Shown here: positions 5,291 to 6,485 of the stretch, piece by piece
How positions within the stretch are numbered: the stretch's first letter is position 1
How the letters are laid out: every line of letters begins with the position of its first letter
Assembly (NCBI GenBank): GCA_030696545.1
Contig: JAUYSA010000432.1
Span: 1-6,485 of the forward strand
Direction of reading: 5' to 3'
DNA: 6,485 bases
Source: Hyphomonadaceae bacterium
Lineage (GTDB): Bacteria; Pseudomonadota; Alphaproteobacteria; Caulobacterales; Hyphomonadaceae
The notes under the pieces: model-generated
Databases searched by the model: none
The model's input: only the letters and a program-made list of their open reading frames with translations
What the model was told of the DNA's origin: nothing
Position numbers and translations under genes: made by a program

Positions 5291-6485
5291 CTACGTCCCC
5301 TTCGGCCTGAACGCGATCAGCACATTGCCCGGCGGCTCGCCAAATCGCGCATAGCCTGACTGCACGAACAGCGTGCCGTCGCCTGCGATGTACGGCGCGC
5401 TATCAAGACCGCCGCCATGTCCCTCGACGCCGTTCACGGTGTTCGGGAAGTCGCGATTGGTCATGTACTCGAACAAGACGTCGCCGGTCTCGCCATCGAA
5501 GATGCGCAACATGCCTTGCGTCGTCCCCGTCACGACCGCGCCATCCACCAGCAGCGGGGCAGGCGACATGCCGAGCCGGCACACGGCCGGACGCACGGGC
5601 GGCGCAGCAGGTGCCGCTGCGACAGGCGTAGCCGCCGCAGCTGCCGGCGGCCTCGGTCCGGCAGGCGCGCGCACGGGCGCAGGCGTCACGCGCGGCGGCG
5701 GCGGCAATACAGGCGCGGTCACGCGCTGTATCTTCCACTGCGCATCGGGAACATACGCCTTCGCCACCGGCAATTCCTGTCCGCAATCACGCGCATTGTT
5801 CTTGTACGACCACTCGATCTCGCCGGTCATCGCATTGACGGCGTGAATGCCCGGCCCCCACCCCGGATTCTCATCCGGGGCCGCAGGCCGGTTCGAGTCA
5901 TTGTTCGGCACGAAGATGCGCTCGCCGTCATAGGCCATGCCCCAATGCACACCGCCATTGGCCGAGCCGCGCCCAACCTTGTTTGACCACACCAGCGCGC
6001 CATTGTCTGGGTTCAACGCCCACACCACGCCGGATTTCTGTCCCGCGATCACCAGCTCCGATCCATCGCTGCGCTCGATCAGCATCGCCGTCGCGCCGAA
6101 GTCGTGGTCGGGGCTGTGATACTCGCCCGGCCAGTCGCAGTTCGCGGCCTTGCGCCCGCACGCATAGTTCCAGATGTCCGCCTTCGTCGCCTGGAACACC
6201 CAGCGCTTCTCGCCCGTGTCGAGGTCGTAGGCGATGATTGCGTCAGACGTATCCGTCGCCGGCCACGACACGTTTTCGCCCGTGCCCGCATAGGCGACAT
6301 TGCGCTTCGGATCGATCGTCGGCGTCGACCAGATGATCGCGCCTGAAGGCCCCCATTGCTGCGTGCCCGTGCGGCTCAGCCGTGTCTTCTGTGCCGGCTC
6401 CATCGTCGTGCCGGTCCAAAGCTTGTCGCCCGTCGCAAGATCGAACGCGATCACCGCGCCTTGCCCCTTGCAGCACTCGTAATCG
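5291..6485 (-). CDS. PQQ-type beta-propeller quinoprotein, polyvinyl-alcohol dehydrogenase-like, 5' end outside window
   Basis: The frame is open through the right edge; 398 codons including the stop (TAG 5293-5291) are visible. The start lies outside, and the GTG at 6454 is an internal valine. Propeller repeats of the PQQ type recur: AFDLATGDKLW, AYDLDTGEKRW, ALNPDNGALVW, AVNAMTGEIEW and IFDGETGDVLF. Adjacent cysteines (6470-6475) followed by KGQGAVIAFD resemble the vicinal Cys pair of PQQ alcohol dehydrogenases. Blocks SGAIIWSTPTID, AGQKSGVVWALNPD and SGYARFG.PPGNVL.AF are those of polyvinyl-alcohol dehydrogenase-like quinoproteins, periplasmic enzymes that oxidise alcohols and pass electrons to a cytochrome. 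Unusually, a proline/alanine-rich stretch (+ strand about 5585-5716) sits between Cys codons for DCG and VCRLG. The substrate is unknown. No cytochrome c CxxCH motif is visible in this part. Confidence 0.88.
   Translation of the reverse strand, partial: DYECCKGQGAVIAFDLATGDKLWTGTTMEPAQKTRLSRTGTQQWGPSGAIIWSTPTIDPKRNVAYAGTGENVSWPATDTSDAIIAYDLDTGEKRWVFQATKADIWNYACGRKAANCDWPGEYHSPDHDFGATAMLIERSDGSELVIAGQKSGVVWALNPDNGALVWSNKVGRGSANGGVHWGMAYDGERIFVPNNDSNRPAAPDENPGWGPGIHAVNAMTGEIEWSYKNNARDCGQELPVAKAYVPDAQWKIQRVTAPVLPPPPRVTPAPVRAPAGPRPPAAAAATPVAAAPAAPPVRPAVCRLGMSPAPLLVDGAVVTGTTQGMLRIFDGETGDVLFEYMTNRDFPNTVNGVEGHGGGLDSAPYIAGDGTLFVQSGYARFGEPPGNVLIAFRPKGT

Noticed and set aside
3866..5323. The flanking repeats as insertion-sequence ends
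   Set aside because: They are direct repeats inside coding ends, not inverted repeats, and no transposase lies between them.
5417..5986. A 189-codon plus-strand open frame
   Set aside because: Arg/His-rich shadow opposite the quinoprotein, including the antisense of its proline/alanine-rich insert.
6452..6454. GTG at 6454 as start of the quinoprotein
   Set aside because: The frame continues upstream through the window edge with the family-typical Cys-Cys and KGQGA residues, so this codon is an internal valine.

Overview
The window is a compact, GC-rich stretch in which most codons end in G or C. It looks like chromosomal DNA of an alphaproteobacterium. The thermonuclease, SDR and quinoprotein sequences are of alphaproteobacterial type, and Caulobacterales or Hyphomonadales would fit, but the lineage is inferred from protein flavour only. 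No rRNA, tRNA, CRISPR array, transposase or phage gene was seen.

Layout from left to right. (1) 1-722, minus: an SDR oxidoreductase of the pteridine-reductase (PTR1/FolM-like) type, missing its last residues at the window edge, with a possible leaderless promoter directly upstream. (2) 789-1505, minus: a membrane-anchored thermonuclease (SNase) family protein. (3) 1506-1615: a divergent spacer holding a small hairpin in the purA leader. (4) 1616-2908, plus: complete purA (adenylosuccinate synthetase), the one firm housekeeping gene. (5) 2909-3048: a long imperfect palindrome between two convergent genes. (6) 3049-3852, minus: an unrecognised secreted protein of 267 residues. (7) 3857-3905: a short orphan copy of a quinoprotein C-terminal coding end, fused to the ribosome-binding region of gene 6. 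(8) 4083-5183, plus: a secreted beta-lactamase-family serine hydrolase, preceded by a 17-bp tandem repeat and a run of eight G. (9) 5291-6485, minus: a PQQ-type beta-propeller quinoprotein resembling polyvinyl-alcohol dehydrogenase, missing its N-terminus at the window edge and carrying a proline/alanine-rich insert.

The genes do not form one obvious pathway. PurA acts in purine nucleotide synthesis, and the SDR may act on pterins. The right half encodes exported proteins: the unknown secreted protein, the serine hydrolase and the quinoprotein. The most interesting structural signal is that the last coding bases of the quinoprotein occur twice, on both sides of the serine hydrolase gene. The outer copy sits 4 bp before the unknown secreted gene. 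This suggests that quinoprotein and secreted protein were once adjacent, and that a module with the oppositely oriented serine hydrolase was inserted between them or replaced a second quinoprotein gene. No complete new defence or mobile system is evident.
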